Shown: one piece after another, positions 7,982 to 16,436 of the stretch
Layout: every line of letters starts with the position of its first letter
Position numbering within the stretch: the stretch's first letter is position 1
Source of the DNA: Halomonas borealis
Lineage (GTDB): Bacteria > Pseudomonadota > Gammaproteobacteria > Pseudomonadales > Halomonadaceae
NCBI RefSeq assembly: GCF_004798905.1
Contig: NZ_SDMO01000018.1
Location: 1-44,447, forward strand
DNA length: 44,447 bases
Direction of reading: 5' to 3'
The notes under the pieces: model-generated
Told to the model about the DNA's origin: nothing
The model's database searches: none
Seen by the model: the letters and a program-made list of their open reading frames with translations, nothing else
Position numbers and translations under genes: made by a program

Positions 7982-8839
7982 TCATCGATCCAGTGCATCA
8001 TGGAGAGGTGAACGATTCAGCCCCTGGGCCTTGAAGGATGTCCAGCGGCTGGGCATGTCGGCCAGCAGCGCCGTGGCATCGGCTTCGTGGTCCAGGCGGG
8101 CGAAGATACAGGCGCCGGTGCCGGTCAGCATGGCCGGTGCCCTGTCGCTCAGCCAGTCGAGCACACTCGCGACCGCGGGATAAAGCTCCCGGACCGTGAG
8201 CTCGCAATCGTTGCGCCAGCTCGCCGTTTCCCCCTGAAGTGCGCGCGCCATAGTAATGGGGGGGGTGTCGCGTGTCAATTCTGGTGCCCGGAACACCGCC
8301 GGCGTCGAGACGCTGACGCCGGGGTGCACGACCACGAACCAGGGTGTCTCGAGCTCGACCGGCGTCAGTCGTTCGCCGATGCCTTCGGCCCAGGCGGCGT
8401 GGCCGCGCACGAAGACCGGCACGTCGGCCCCCAGGGAAAGGCCCAGCTCGGCCAGGGTGTCGAGAGGCAGCGCCAGCTCCCACAGCCGGTTCAGGCCGAG
8501 CAGGGCGGTGGCGGCGTCGCTGCTGCCGCCGCCCAGGCCACCGCCCAACGGCAGGCGCTTGTCGAGATGCAGGTCGGCCCCGAGCCGACAGCCGGTGGCG
8601 TCGCGCAGCGCCAGCGCGGCGCGCAGGATCAGGTTATCGCCGTCGTCGATGCTCTCCAGAGACGGCGTCAGGCGCAGCTCGCCATCGTCGCGCCGGCTAA
8701 GCGTCAGGGTGTCGCCGTGGTCGAGGAACTGAAACAGCGTCTGTAGCTCGTGATAGCCATCGGTGCGTCGCCCGGTGACATGCAGCATGCGGTTGAGCTT
8801 GGCCGGCGCGGGCAGGGTCAGGCGGCCGGGATCAGGCAT
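7982..8839 (-). CDS. ispE: 4-diphosphocytidyl-2-C-methyl-D-erythritol kinase
   Basis: This GHMP-family kinase performs the ATP-dependent phosphorylation step of the non-mevalonate (MEP) isoprenoid pathway. The 285-residue product has the N-terminal PAPAKLNRMLHV, with the active-site Lys-Leu-Asn, and the glycine-rich ATP loop LPLGGGLGGGSSDAA (about 93-107). The start is ATG 8839, which overlaps the end of lolB by 8 bases, indicating translational coupling. The lolB-ispE-tRNA(Gln)-prs order is conserved in pseudomonads. Confidence 0.95.
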   Translation of the reverse strand: MPDPGRLTLPAPAKLNRMLHVTGRRTDGYHELQTLFQFLDHGDTLTLSRRDDGELRLTPSLESIDDGDNLILRAALALRDATGCRLGADLHLDKRLPLGGGLGGGSSDAATALLGLNRLWELALPLDTLAELGLSLGADVPVFVRGHAAWAEGIGERLTPVELETPWFVVVHPGVSVSTPAVFRAPELTRDTPPITMARALQGETASWRNDCELTVRELYPAVASVLDWLSDRAPAMLTGTGACIFARLDHEADATALLADMPSRWTSFKAQGLNRSPLHDALDR

Positions 8840-9449
8840 CGGTGGTGCCCGGCTCCCAGCGGGTCACCACCAGGGTGACGCGCAGGTCGTCGTAGCGCAT
8901 GGTCAGCCGGCGCGGCAGCCACAGGTCGTCCTCACGCATCCAGTCGCGGTAGTCGATCTTCCAGCCATCCTGTTCCAGGTGCGCGGGGAAGCCGCGTTCA
9001 TCGCGGCTCAGGCGATGCGGGCTGGCGTCGGCGGGCAGGCCGCGCACCCAGTCGCTGAGGGCGGCGACCGGCAACGACCAACCGAGACGTTGCTGCATCA
9101 GTGCCTCGGGGCTCTCGGCCTCGAAGCGACCCTCGCCGGTGGTCAGCGAGACGCGCCCCTCGCGGCCTTCGAGCACGCTGCGCCCGCTGCCGAAGGGGCC
9201 GCTGAGCAGCAGGCGGAAGTGGTAAGGCGTCTGGTTCCAATCGAGATTGGCGCTGGTGCTGTCCTCGGGGGTGCGCAGGCCGGCCTTGCCGGTCAGCTCC
9301 CAGCTCTGCATGGCCTCCAGGCGAGGCTTCTGGGCCTGCCAGTCATCGGCGGCGCGGGGCGCGTCGGGTGTCGGGCCCTGGGTGGCGCAGCCGCCGAGCA
9401 GCAGGGTGAAGGCCAGGGTCGGCAGCAGGGCGGGGGTCGGGCGTCGCAT
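8832..9449 (-). CDS. lolB: Outer-membrane lipoprotein receptor LolB
   Basis: LolB is the outer-membrane acceptor of lipoproteins carried by LolA. The 205-residue product starts with a lipoprotein signal ending in LLGGC (Cys21). The mature part contains the features expected of LolB, such as WELTGKAGLRTPEDSTSAN and a long beta-rich body ending in RWEPG. The start is ATG 9449, with AAGGACC upstream; the frame stays open to 9518 but the signal peptide sets the start. It lies downstream of the TPR lipoprotein gene and overlaps ispE. Confidence 0.92.
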   Translation of the reverse strand: MRRPTPALLPTLAFTLLLGGCATQGPTPDAPRAADDWQAQKPRLEAMQSWELTGKAGLRTPEDSTSANLDWNQTPYHFRLLLSGPFGSGRSVLEGREGRVSLTTGEGRFEAESPEALMQQRLGWSLPVAALSDWVRGLPADASPHRLSRDERGFPAHLEQDGWKIDYRDWMREDDLWLPRRLTMRYDDLRVTLVVTRWEPGTTDA

Positions 9450-9477
9450 GGGCAGGGTCCTTCTGTATGGCGAGGCG

Positions 9478-11220
9478 TCAGGGGGCGAGCGCGGGGCGGC
9501 GCTCGAGCAGCTCGTCAATCCGCGGGCGCGGCGAGAATCGTTTCACGGCGCTGGCCGCCAGCGAGCGTGCTCGCTGGCGTTCGCCGGCCGTCCATAGCGC
9601 CTCGATCAGGTGGGCGGCGATTTCCTGATCGGGCATGGTCGACCAGGCACGCTCCAGCCAGGGCAGGGCGGCATCGACGTTGCCGAGTCGATAGGCGACC
9701 CAGCCGCGGCTGTCGAGGATCACCGGATTGTTCGGCTCCAGTGTGAGCGCTCGTTCGATCAGCGCCCGAGCCTCCTCGAGTCGTCCTTCTATATTCTCGT
9801 CTGCCAGCGTGTAGCCCAGCGCGTTCAGGGCGTTGGCGTTGTCGGGGTCACGCTCGATGAGGCGGCGCAGGTCGCGTTCCATGGCGGCCATATGGCCATT
9901 GCCGTAGGCCCGCATGGCTCGCTGATAGCGCCGTTGGGCATCGCCGGGGTGGCGGTCGAGATGGCTGTCGAGCAGGGCGTCGGCCTGGGCGCTGGCGTCG
10001 GCTTCGTCGAGTAATTCGACTTCCAGCCCGATGAGCCGGGAGGCCGCGTCGGGATGTACCAGGCGCTCGTTGCGCAGGAAGGCGCGGGCGTCGACCAGCC
10101 GGTCGCCCTCGATCAGCATGCGGGCGGCGCTCAGGCGGGCGAGCAGGAAATGGTCGCCTTCGGGGATCTGGCGGTAATAAAGCAGGGCGTTGTCGACGGC
10201 GCCTTGTTGCTCGGCGATGCTGCCGAGCAGCAGCAAGGCCAGGGCGGGCGTGTCGTCGTCATCGAGCAACGGCTGCAACAGGCGGCGGGCCGGCTGCGGG
10301 TGTTGCTCTTCGAGGTACAGGCGTGCCAGCGCCAGGCGCAGCGACGGACGGTCGCCCTGATCCTCGAGCAGGGCGGTGGTGCTGGCTTCGGCGGCGTCGA
10401 GCCGGCCGAGGCGAATCTGGGCGCGAGCCAGTAGCAGCATCAGGCGTGGGTCGCCGGGGCTGGCCGCCAGCCCATGCCGGGCGGCCTTGGCGGCACGCTC
10501 AGGGGCGTTCATCTCCAGGGCCAGGCTGGCGTCGATGCGCTGTACCGCGGGGCGTTCGGGATACTCGGCGGTCAGCCGCTCGAGGCGCTCCCGGGCCGAT
10601 GACGTCGCGCCCGTGGCGGCCTCCAGCCGCGCCAGGGCCAGCTCGCGGTCGACGGGATCGGCCGATGTGGCGTGTTGCTCCTGCAGGCGATCGAGCAGCG
10701 GGGCGGGAGGCGCCCCGGCATCCAGGGCCTGTTCGACGAAGTCCAGCAGCTTGCCGTTCGAGGTATCGTCGCGCCATGCCAAGCGTTGCTCCAGGGCGCC
10801 CGTCCAGTCGTTACGCTGCACGGCCAGGCTCGTGAGCAGGCGGGCCGGTGCGTCGTCGCCGGGCGCCAGTGCCTGCCAGCGACGGGCGGCCTCCTCGAGC
10901 AGTGACGGGTCATCATCGGAGCGCGCCGCCAGGGCGGCGCGTTCGGCGAGTTCGGGGGCCTGGTAGCGTTCGGCGGTGGCCAGGTAGCCGCGGGTGGCGC
11001 GACGAAAATCACCGCGCTGGCCGGCGATTTCCGCGACCAGCAGGGCCGAGAGGCCCTCGGCATCCAGGCCGCGGGTGATCGGTGGTGCATCGGCCAACGG
11101 GTCCTCCGGCGGCGAGGCCGGCCCGGCAGTCAGGCTCTGGCAGCCGCCGAGCACCAGGGCCAGGCCGAAGGCGGCGAGTGGGCGTCGACGGAGGAGCGTC
11201 TTGGAGGGTCCGCAGGGCAT
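9478..11220 (-). CDS. Tetratricopeptide-repeat lipoprotein
   Basis: This is a 580-residue predicted lipoprotein with a signal peptide and lipobox LGGC (Cys27), followed by Ala/Arg/Leu-rich helical repeats of the TPR type along nearly its whole length. The clearest repeat runs NALGYTLADE...ARALIERALTLEPNN, then AYRLGNVDAALPWLERAW. TPR scaffolds bind other proteins; its partner is unknown. The homologue in the same place in Pseudomonas lies between lolB and hemA. The start is ATG 11220 with a weak GAGA upstream; the longer open frame (to 12825) only reflects antisense coding opposite hemA. It is likely the first gene of the lolB-ispE operon. Confidence 0.85.
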   Translation of the reverse strand: MPCGPSKTLLRRRPLAAFGLALVLGGCQSLTAGPASPPEDPLADAPPITRGLDAEGLSALLVAEIAGQRGDFRRATRGYLATAERYQAPELAERAALAARSDDDPSLLEEAARRWQALAPGDDAPARLLTSLAVQRNDWTGALEQRLAWRDDTSNGKLLDFVEQALDAGAPPAPLLDRLQEQHATSADPVDRELALARLEAATGATSSARERLERLTAEYPERPAVQRIDASLALEMNAPERAAKAARHGLAASPGDPRLMLLLARAQIRLGRLDAAEASTTALLEDQGDRPSLRLALARLYLEEQHPQPARRLLQPLLDDDDTPALALLLLGSIAEQQGAVDNALLYYRQIPEGDHFLLARLSAARMLIEGDRLVDARAFLRNERLVHPDAASRLIGLEVELLDEADASAQADALLDSHLDRHPGDAQRRYQRAMRAYGNGHMAAMERDLRRLIERDPDNANALNALGYTLADENIEGRLEEARALIERALTLEPNNPVILDSRGWVAYRLGNVDAALPWLERAWSTMPDQEIAAHLIEALWTAGERQRARSLAASAVKRFSPRPRIDELLERRPALAP

Positions 11221-11366
11221 GCCAGTCTCATGATGTCGGGCGAGTCGACAGCATAACGGCTTGGCCGCGTGGGGCAAAGTTGCAAAAGGTGTCGGCGCCA
11301 CGGCGTGTCGATGATCTGTGTCGATGCGTTCGATAGTCGCGGCGGGCGCCGCGCCAGCATGGCCTG

Positions 11367-11375
11367 TGATAGAAT
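11367..11375 (+). promoter_or_regulatory. Extended -10 promoter candidate for hemA
   Basis: TGaTAGAAT is an extended -10 element about 83 bases before the hemA start. No good -35 is visible in the GC-rich sequence before it, which fits an extended -10 promoter. The divergent promoter of the TPR gene should lie in 11221-11366 but I cannot place it. Confidence 0.45.
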
Positions 11376-11457
11376 GTGGCGCCGTAGAGTGGCAGGCGCC
11401 GCCGCGCCGTCCTGCCTCTCGATGCCGCCGTACATTATCGCGAAGACGCCGACACGC

Positions 11458-12726
11458 ATGACGCTTCTTGCCCTGGGAATCAATCATCGGACCGCCGCCG
11501 TCGAGGTGCGCGAGCAGGTCGCCTTCACGCCCACGCAGCTTGAGACCGCGTTGGTCGAACTGCGCGGTCTGCCCGGCGTGCATGAGGCCGCGGTGCTGTC
11601 CACCTGCAACCGGACCGAGCTGTATTGTGTCACCGGTGAGGCGGGAGAGCGGGCGGTGCTCGACTGGCTGGGACGCTTCCATGGGCTCGCGGTAGAGGAG
11701 CTGACTCGCTGCGCCTATCACTATCTCGACGACGAGGCGGCTCGCCACCTGATGCGGGTGGCGGTCGGGCTCGACTCGATGGTGCTCGGCGAGCCGCAGA
11801 TCCTCGGTCAGCTCAAGGATGCCTATCAGGCCGCGCGTGAGGCCGGGGGCATGGGGGGCGAACTGGAGGGGCTCTTTCAGCAGACCTTCGCGGTGGCCAA
11901 GCGGGTGCGCACCGAGACCGGCATCGGCAGGAACCCGGTGTCGGTCGCCTATGCCTCGGTCAGCCTGGCCAGCCGCATCTTCGATGACTTCTCGCGCTCC
12001 TCGGCGCTGCTGATCGGTGCCGGCGAGACCATCGAGCTGGTGGCCCGCCACCTGCACGAGGCCGGCGTGAGCCGGCTGACGGTGGCCAACCGCACCCGCG
12101 AGCGCGCCGAGCAGCTGGCCGCGCCACTCGGCGGTGAAGCCATCGCGCTCGACGAGATCCCCGCGGCGCTGGTCGAGGCCGATATCGTGATCACCTCGAC
12201 CGCGGCGGCGCTGCCGATCCTCGGCAAGGGCATGATGGAACGCGCGCTCAAGCAGCGTCGCCATCGACCGGTGTTCATGGTCGACATCGCCGTGCCCCGC
12301 GATATCGAACCCGAGGTCGGCGAGCTCGCCGATGTCTTCCTCTATACGGTCGACGACCTGGAGGAGGTCATCGAGGAGAACCGCCGTCATCGGCAGGTCG
12401 CCGCCGATCAGGCCGAAGCGCTGATCGAGAGCGGCGTAAGCGGCTGGCAGCACGACCGCCGGTTGCGTAGCGGCGGCGAGCTGATCCGCGATGTGCGCGC
12501 CCGGGGCCAGGCCCTGCGTGACGAGGCCCGCGACCAGGCGCTGGCGCGACTGGCCCGGGGCGAGAACCCCGACGAGGTGGTGGCGCGCCTGGCGCACCAG
12601 CTCACCAATCGCCTGCTGCACCGGCCCACCGTGACGCTGCGCGATGCCGCCGCCGACGAACAGCACGAGCTGCTGGAGGCCGCCGCGTCGCTGCTGCTCG
12701 ACGACTCTTCCGACACTTCTCGATAG
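11458..12726 (+). CDS. hemA: Glutamyl-tRNA reductase
   Basis: It reduces glutamyl-tRNA(Glu) to glutamate-1-semialdehyde with NADPH, the first committed step of haem synthesis by the C5 pathway. The 422-residue product has the catalytic Cys50 in LSTCNRTE, the [13 protein letters not shown] region, the NADPH-binding fold around LIGAGETIE, and a helical dimerisation domain at the C terminus. The start is ATG 11458, where homology begins ([12 protein letters not shown]); its ribosome site is weak (GAAGA about 13 bases away). It is the first gene of hemA-prfA-prmC, 10 bases before prfA. Confidence 0.96.
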   Translation: MTLLALGINHRTAAVEVREQVAFTPTQLETALVELRGLPGVHEAAVLSTCNRTELYCVTGEAGERAVLDWLGRFHGLAVEELTRCAYHYLDDEAARHLMRVAVGLDSMVLGEPQILGQLKDAYQAAREAGGMGGELEGLFQQTFAVAKRVRTETGIGRNPVSVAYASVSLASRIFDDFSRSSALLIGAGETIELVARHLHEAGVSRLTVANRTRERAEQLAAPLGGEAIALDEIPAALVEADIVITSTAAALPILGKGMMERALKQRRHRPVFMVDIAVPRDIEPEVGELADVFLYTVDDLEEVIEENRRHRQVAADQAEALIESGVSGWQHDRRLRSGGELIRDVRARGQALRDEARDQALARLARGENPDEVVARLAHQLTNRLLHRPTVTLRDAAADEQHELLEAAASLLLDDSSDTSR

Positions 12727-12736
12727 GACACCCTTG

Positions 12737-13828
12737 ATGAAAGCTTCCCTGCGCCAGCGTCTCGAGGCCTTTGCCGAGCGCTTCGAGGAGCTCGCCGCCT
12801 TGTTGGCAGACCCCGAGGTCATCACCGAGCAGGCTCGCTTCCGCGATTATTCGCGTGAATACGCCGAGCTCGAGCCCCTGGTGGAGGCCTGGCACGAGTA
12901 TCGCGGCGTGGAGGGCGACATCGAGGCCGCCGTGGCCATGGCCGACGACGCCGATTCTGAGATGCGTGAACTGGCCGAGATGGAGCGGGAGGCCGGTCGG
13001 GAGCGGCTGGTCGAGCTCGAGGCGAGCCTCAAGCAGCTGCTGATTCCTCGCGACCCGGACGATGCCGGCAACGTCTTCCTGGAGGTGCGTGCCGGCACCG
13101 GCGGCGACGAGGCGGCGTTGTTCGCCGGCGACCTGTTCCGCATGTACTCCCGCTATGCCGAGCAGCACGGCTGGAAGGTCGAGGTGATCAGCGCCAGCCA
13201 CGGCGACATGGGCGGCTACAAGGAGATCATCTCGCGCATCAAGGGCGAGGGCGTCTACGCACGACTCAAGTTCGAGTCCGGCGCCCACCGCGTGCAGCGC
13301 GTGCCGGCCACCGAGTCTCAGGGCCGCATCCATACCTCGGCCTGCACCGTGGCGGTGATGGCCGAGGCCGACACGGTCGGCGACGTCGAGATCAGCCAGA
13401 ATGACCTGCGCGTCGATACCTTTCGTGCCAGCGGCGCCGGTGGTCAGCACGTCAACACTACCGATTCCGCCATCCGCCTCACCCACCTGCCCACCGGCGT
13501 GGTGGTGGAGTGCCAGGAAGAGCGTAGCCAGCACAAGAACCGCGCCAAGGCCATGTCGCTGCTCGCCGCCCGCCTCAAGCAGGCGGCCCAGGACAGCCAG
13601 CGTCAGCAGCAGGCCGACGAGCGTCGCTCGCTGGTGGGCTCCGGCGACCGCAGCGAGCGTATCCGTACGTATAACTTTCCCCAGGGGCGGGTGACCGACC
13701 ACCGTATCAACCTGACCCTCTACAAGCTCGGCGAGGTGATCGGCGGCGAGCAGCTCGATGAGGTGGTCGAGCCGCTGATCCAGGAGCATCAGGCCGACCA
13801 GCTCGCCGCCCTGCAGCAGGAGGCCTGA
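12737..13828 (+). CDS. prfA: Peptide chain release factor 1
   Basis: RF1 reads UAA and UAG stop codons. The 363-residue product has the codon-recognition tripeptide PAT at 190-192, which separates it from RF2 (SPF), and the universal GGQ at 235-237 that triggers peptide release. The Gln of GGQ is methylated by PrmC, whose gene follows with a 1-base overlap (TGATG). The start is ATG 12737. Confidence 0.97.
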   Translation: MKASLRQRLEAFAERFEELAALLADPEVITEQARFRDYSREYAELEPLVEAWHEYRGVEGDIEAAVAMADDADSEMRELAEMEREAGRERLVELEASLKQLLIPRDPDDAGNVFLEVRAGTGGDEAALFAGDLFRMYSRYAEQHGWKVEVISASHGDMGGYKEIISRIKGEGVYARLKFESGAHRVQRVPATESQGRIHTSACTVAVMAEADTVGDVEISQNDLRVDTFRASGAGGQHVNTTDSAIRLTHLPTGVVVECQEERSQHKNRAKAMSLLAARLKQAAQDSQRQQQADERRSLVGSGDRSERIRTYNFPQGRVTDHRINLTLYKLGEVIGGEQLDEVVEPLIQEHQADQLAALQQEA

Positions 13829-14670
13829 TGCCCCTCGATCTGCTGCTGGCGCAGGCCGCTCGGCGGCTCGCCGACGCCGGCTCACCGAGCGCCCGGCTCG
13901 ATGCCGACGTGCTGCTGTGCCACGTGCTGGGCGTCGATCGCACCTGGCTCTATACCTGGGGCGACCGCGAGGCCTCCGCCGAGGCCGAGGCGAGCTTCGA
14001 GGCGCTGATCGCCGAGCGCGAGGCGGGCCATCCGGTGGCCCATCTGACCGGGGAACGCGAGTTCTGGGGGCTGCGGCTGGCCACGTCGCCGGCGACCCTG
14101 ATCCCGCGCCCCGATACCGAGACCCTGGTGGAGGCGGCGCTGGCCCTGGCCGGCGAGTCGGGGCGCCTGCTCGACCTGGGCACCGGCACCGGCGCGGTGG
14201 CCCTGGCGTTCGCCAGCGAGCGGTCGGGGTGGGCGGTAACCGGCGTCGACCTGAGCCCCGCGGCGGTCGCCCTGGCCGCCGGCAACGCCGCGCGTCACGG
14301 TTTCGACGATGTCCGCTTCCTGGTCAGCGACTGGTTCTCCGCCCTCGGCCGCCAGGACGACGGCGAGCGCTTCGCGCTGATCGTCGCCAACCCTCCGTAT
14401 ATCGCCGACGATGATCCACACCTGGCGCGCGGCGACGTGCGCTTCGAACCGCACGGCGCCCTGGTGGCGGGCGACGCTGGCCTGGCCGACCTGCGCCACC
14501 TGGTGGTCGAGGCGCGCTCGTACCTGTGCGTCGATGGCTGGCTGCTGCTGGAACACGGCGCGGAACAGGCCGTAGCCGTGCGCGAGGCCCTCACCACCGC
14601 GGGTTATAGCGAGGTGGCGAGCCGGTGCGACCTCGGCGGGCATGAACGCGTGAGCCTGGGCCGGCGCTGA
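13828..14670 (+). CDS. prmC: Release-factor glutamine N5-methyltransferase
   Basis: It methylates the GGQ glutamine of RF1 and RF2 using S-adenosylmethionine. The 280-residue product has a helical N-terminal domain (about 1-80) that docks the release factor, the SAM motif DLGTGTGA (116-123), and the catalytic NPPY at 188-191. It is translationally coupled to prfA, its own substrate. Confidence 0.95.
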   Translation: MPLDLLLAQAARRLADAGSPSARLDADVLLCHVLGVDRTWLYTWGDREASAEAEASFEALIAEREAGHPVAHLTGEREFWGLRLATSPATLIPRPDTETLVEAALALAGESGRLLDLGTGTGAVALAFASERSGWAVTGVDLSPAAVALAAGNAARHGFDDVRFLVSDWFSALGRQDDGERFALIVANPPYIADDDPHLARGDVRFEPHGALVAGDAGLADLRHLVVEARSYLCVDGWLLLEHGAEQAVAVREALTTAGYSEVASRCDLGGHERVSLGRR

Positions 14671-14707
14671 GGCCTCGGCCGACACGCCGGCGATGGTCGG
14701 GGAGGCC
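14671..14707 (+). other. Hairpin directly after prmC
   Basis: Arms GGCCTC..CCGAC and GTCGG.GAGGCC form a long GC-rich stem starting at the base after the prmC stop. There is no T run, so it could be a weak terminator or an RNA 3'-end stabiliser. The rest of the gap to lrp holds GTTGTGG twice (14774-14780, 14785-14791), possible regulator sites. Confidence 0.35.
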
Positions 14708-14907
14708 TGCAGGGCCCGGTTGGGATGGCCATGGCATCGGCTCGAGGATAAGGGTGGAGCCGCCCCTGGGCGTTGTGGTAAATGTTGTGGCAGAACAAAA
14801 CACCACTCATCGCTGGCTATTCATGTGTGAACCCCGAAAGCGTGCCGTTTGACGGTGATTTTCAGTGGAAGATTCGGCGGTGGCCCGTTCGACGTACCAG
14901 GACCACA

Positions 14908-15417
14908 ATGAAAACCAAGACCCGTTCGCTCGACCGCATCGACTTAAAGATCCTGCGTTGCCTGCAGGATAATGCCCGCATCTCCTACGTCGACCTGGCC
15001 TCTCAGGTCGGCCTGTCCACCACGCCTTGCCTCGAGCGCGTCAAGCGCCTCGAACGTGCCGGGGTGATCCGTGGCTACAAGGCGCTGCTCGACCCCAGGG
15101 CCCTCAAGGCCAATCTGCTGGTGTTCGTCGAGATCAGCCTGGAGACCCAATCGCCCTCGGTGTTCGACGAGTTCCGCCGGGCGGTGGCCAAGCTGCCGCA
15201 GATCCAGGAGTGCCACCTGGTGTCGGGGCAGTTCGACTATATCCTCAAGTGCCGGATTCCCGAGATGTCGGCGTATCGCCAGCTGCTCGGCGAGGTCGTG
15301 CTGACCCTGCCCGGGGTCAAGGAATCCAAGAGTTACGTCGTCATGGAGGAGGTCAAGGAAGAATTCTCCCTGCATGTGCCCGACATCGAGGAATTCGAGG
15401 ACAAGGGTGCCTCATGA
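14908..15417 (+). CDS. lrp: Lrp/AsnC family transcriptional regulator, close to Lrp
   Basis: This is an amino-acid-responsive DNA-binding protein. The 169-residue product aligns along its length with E. coli Lrp: SLDRIDLKILRCLQ, the recognition helix STTPCLERVKRLERAG, LVFVEISLE, QECHLVSGQFDYILK, MSAYRQLLGE and YVVMEEVKE in the ligand-binding RAM domain. The start is ATG 14908; the frame stays open to 14782 but lacks homology before this. It overlaps moeB by 4 bases (ATGA). It could be the global Lrp or a local paralogue such as BkdR; the very high similarity favours Lrp. If so, it may control the amino-acid and polyamine genes further along. Confidence 0.85.
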   Translation: MKTKTRSLDRIDLKILRCLQDNARISYVDLASQVGLSTTPCLERVKRLERAGVIRGYKALLDPRALKANLLVFVEISLETQSPSVFDEFRRAVAKLPQIQECHLVSGQFDYILKCRIPEMSAYRQLLGEVVLTLPGVKESKSYVVMEEVKEEFSLHVPDIEEFEDKGAS

Positions 15418-16160
15418 ACGATGATGCGCTGTTGCGCTACAGCCGCCAGATCATGCTCGAGCAGATCGATATCGCCGGGCAGGAGCGCCTGCTCGCCGGC
15501 CATGCGCTGGTGATCGGCGCCGGCGGCCTGGGTTCGCCGGTGGCGCTCTACCTGGCCGCGGCGGGCATGGGTCGGCTGACGCTTGCCGACGACGATGCCG
15601 TGGAGCTCTCTAACCTGCAGCGCCAGATCGCTCACGGCACGGCGGATCTAGGCCGCGGCAAGGCCGAGTCGGCGCGTGAGGCCGCCCTGGCGGTCAACCC
15701 GGAGTGCGATATCCGGGCGCTTACCGAGCGCCTCGAGGGCGAGGCGCTGGTCGCCGCGGTGGCCGAGGCCGATGTGGTGCTCGATTGCACCGATCGTTTC
15801 GCGAGCCGCTATGCCATCAATGCCGCCTGCCGAGAAGCCGGCGTGCCGCTGGTCTCCGGGGCGGCGATACGTTTCTCCGGGCAGCTTGCGGTCTTCGATC
15901 CGCGTGGCGCCGATGCCCCCTGCTACGCCTGTCTCTACCCGCCGGAAGCGGGCGGCGATGAGGAACTGCGCTGTGCCGAGAACGGCGTGGTGGCGCCACT
16001 GGTCGGCTTGATCGGCTGCTTCCAGGCGCTCGAGGCGCTCAAGCTGGTCGCGGGGGCCGGTCAGGTGCACCGGGGGTTGTCCACCTTCGACGGCCTGCGT
16101 GGGCAGTGGCGTCATTTCCGTGTGCCCCGGGACCCGGCTTGCCCGGTGTGTGGCGGTTAA
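15414..16160 (+). CDS. moeB: MoeB/ThiF family sulfur-carrier adenylyltransferase
   Basis: This E1-like enzyme adenylates the C terminus of a sulfur-carrier protein (MoaD or ThiS) for molybdopterin or thiamine synthesis. The 248-residue product has the nucleotide-binding loop GAGGLGS (35-41), the SNLQRQI region, VLDCTDRF, and two CxxC pairs for zinc (CYAC near 170 and CPVC near the end). MoeB is favoured because this gene follows hemA-prfA-prmC in Pseudomonas, with lrp inserted here. The formate dehydrogenase further along needs molybdopterin. Confidence 0.87.
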   Translation: MNDDALLRYSRQIMLEQIDIAGQERLLAGHALVIGAGGLGSPVALYLAAAGMGRLTLADDDAVELSNLQRQIAHGTADLGRGKAESAREAALAVNPECDIRALTERLEGEALVAAVAEADVVLDCTDRFASRYAINAACREAGVPLVSGAAIRFSGQLAVFDPRGADAPCYACLYPPEAGGDEELRCAENGVVAPLVGLIGCFQALEALKLVAGAGQVHRGLSTFDGLRGQWRHFRVPRDPACPVCGG

Positions 16161-16330
16161 CACAGGTGAGGCCTGCCTGCTCTAGGTCAGCGCCTGGTAG
16201 GTCGCGCTGCTTTTCGTTGCCTCGTGGCGTGCAGCTGTAGTCGGTGGGAACGCACCGGTGGAGGTTTCTAGGAGAATGGCGCCAGTGTTGGTTCAGACAG
16301 TGCGTCGTCGGTGACCACGAGCATTGTCCA

Positions 16331-16352
16331 GACCATAGAGCCGACTATGGTC
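16331..16352. promoter_or_regulatory. Interrupted palindrome upstream of the TRAP operon (site 1)
   Basis: Perfect 8-base arms GACCATAG and CTATGGTC enclose a 6-base spacer. It lies 84 bases before dctP. Its centre is exactly 60 bases from that of the palindrome at 16394-16409, suggesting a two-site operator. Confidence 0.5.
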
Positions 16353-16393
16353 GAGTTGCGGCTAGGGGAGCAACCGCCTACGCTTGCCATTTA

Positions 16394-16409
16394 ATGAATA
16401 CGTATTCAT
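16394..16409. promoter_or_regulatory. 16-bp perfect palindrome upstream of dctP (site 2)
   Basis: ATGAATACGTATTCAT is a perfect palindrome in an AT-rich island, 27 bases before the dctP start. Size and position fit an operator for a dimeric regulator such as a GntR or IclR protein, which often control TRAP operons. No such regulator gene is in the window. Confidence 0.6.
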
Positions 16410-16436
16410 AAAAATGTCCAATGCTGAGGATACGGT

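Noticed and set aside
11221..12825. 535-codon upstream extension of the TPR lipoprotein frame
   Set aside because: It is antisense to hemA; the lipoprotein signal peptide starts cleanly at 11220.
12602..13885. 427-codon minus-strand frame opposite prfA
   Set aside because: It is a shadow of prfA, which has PAT and GGQ motifs and full length.
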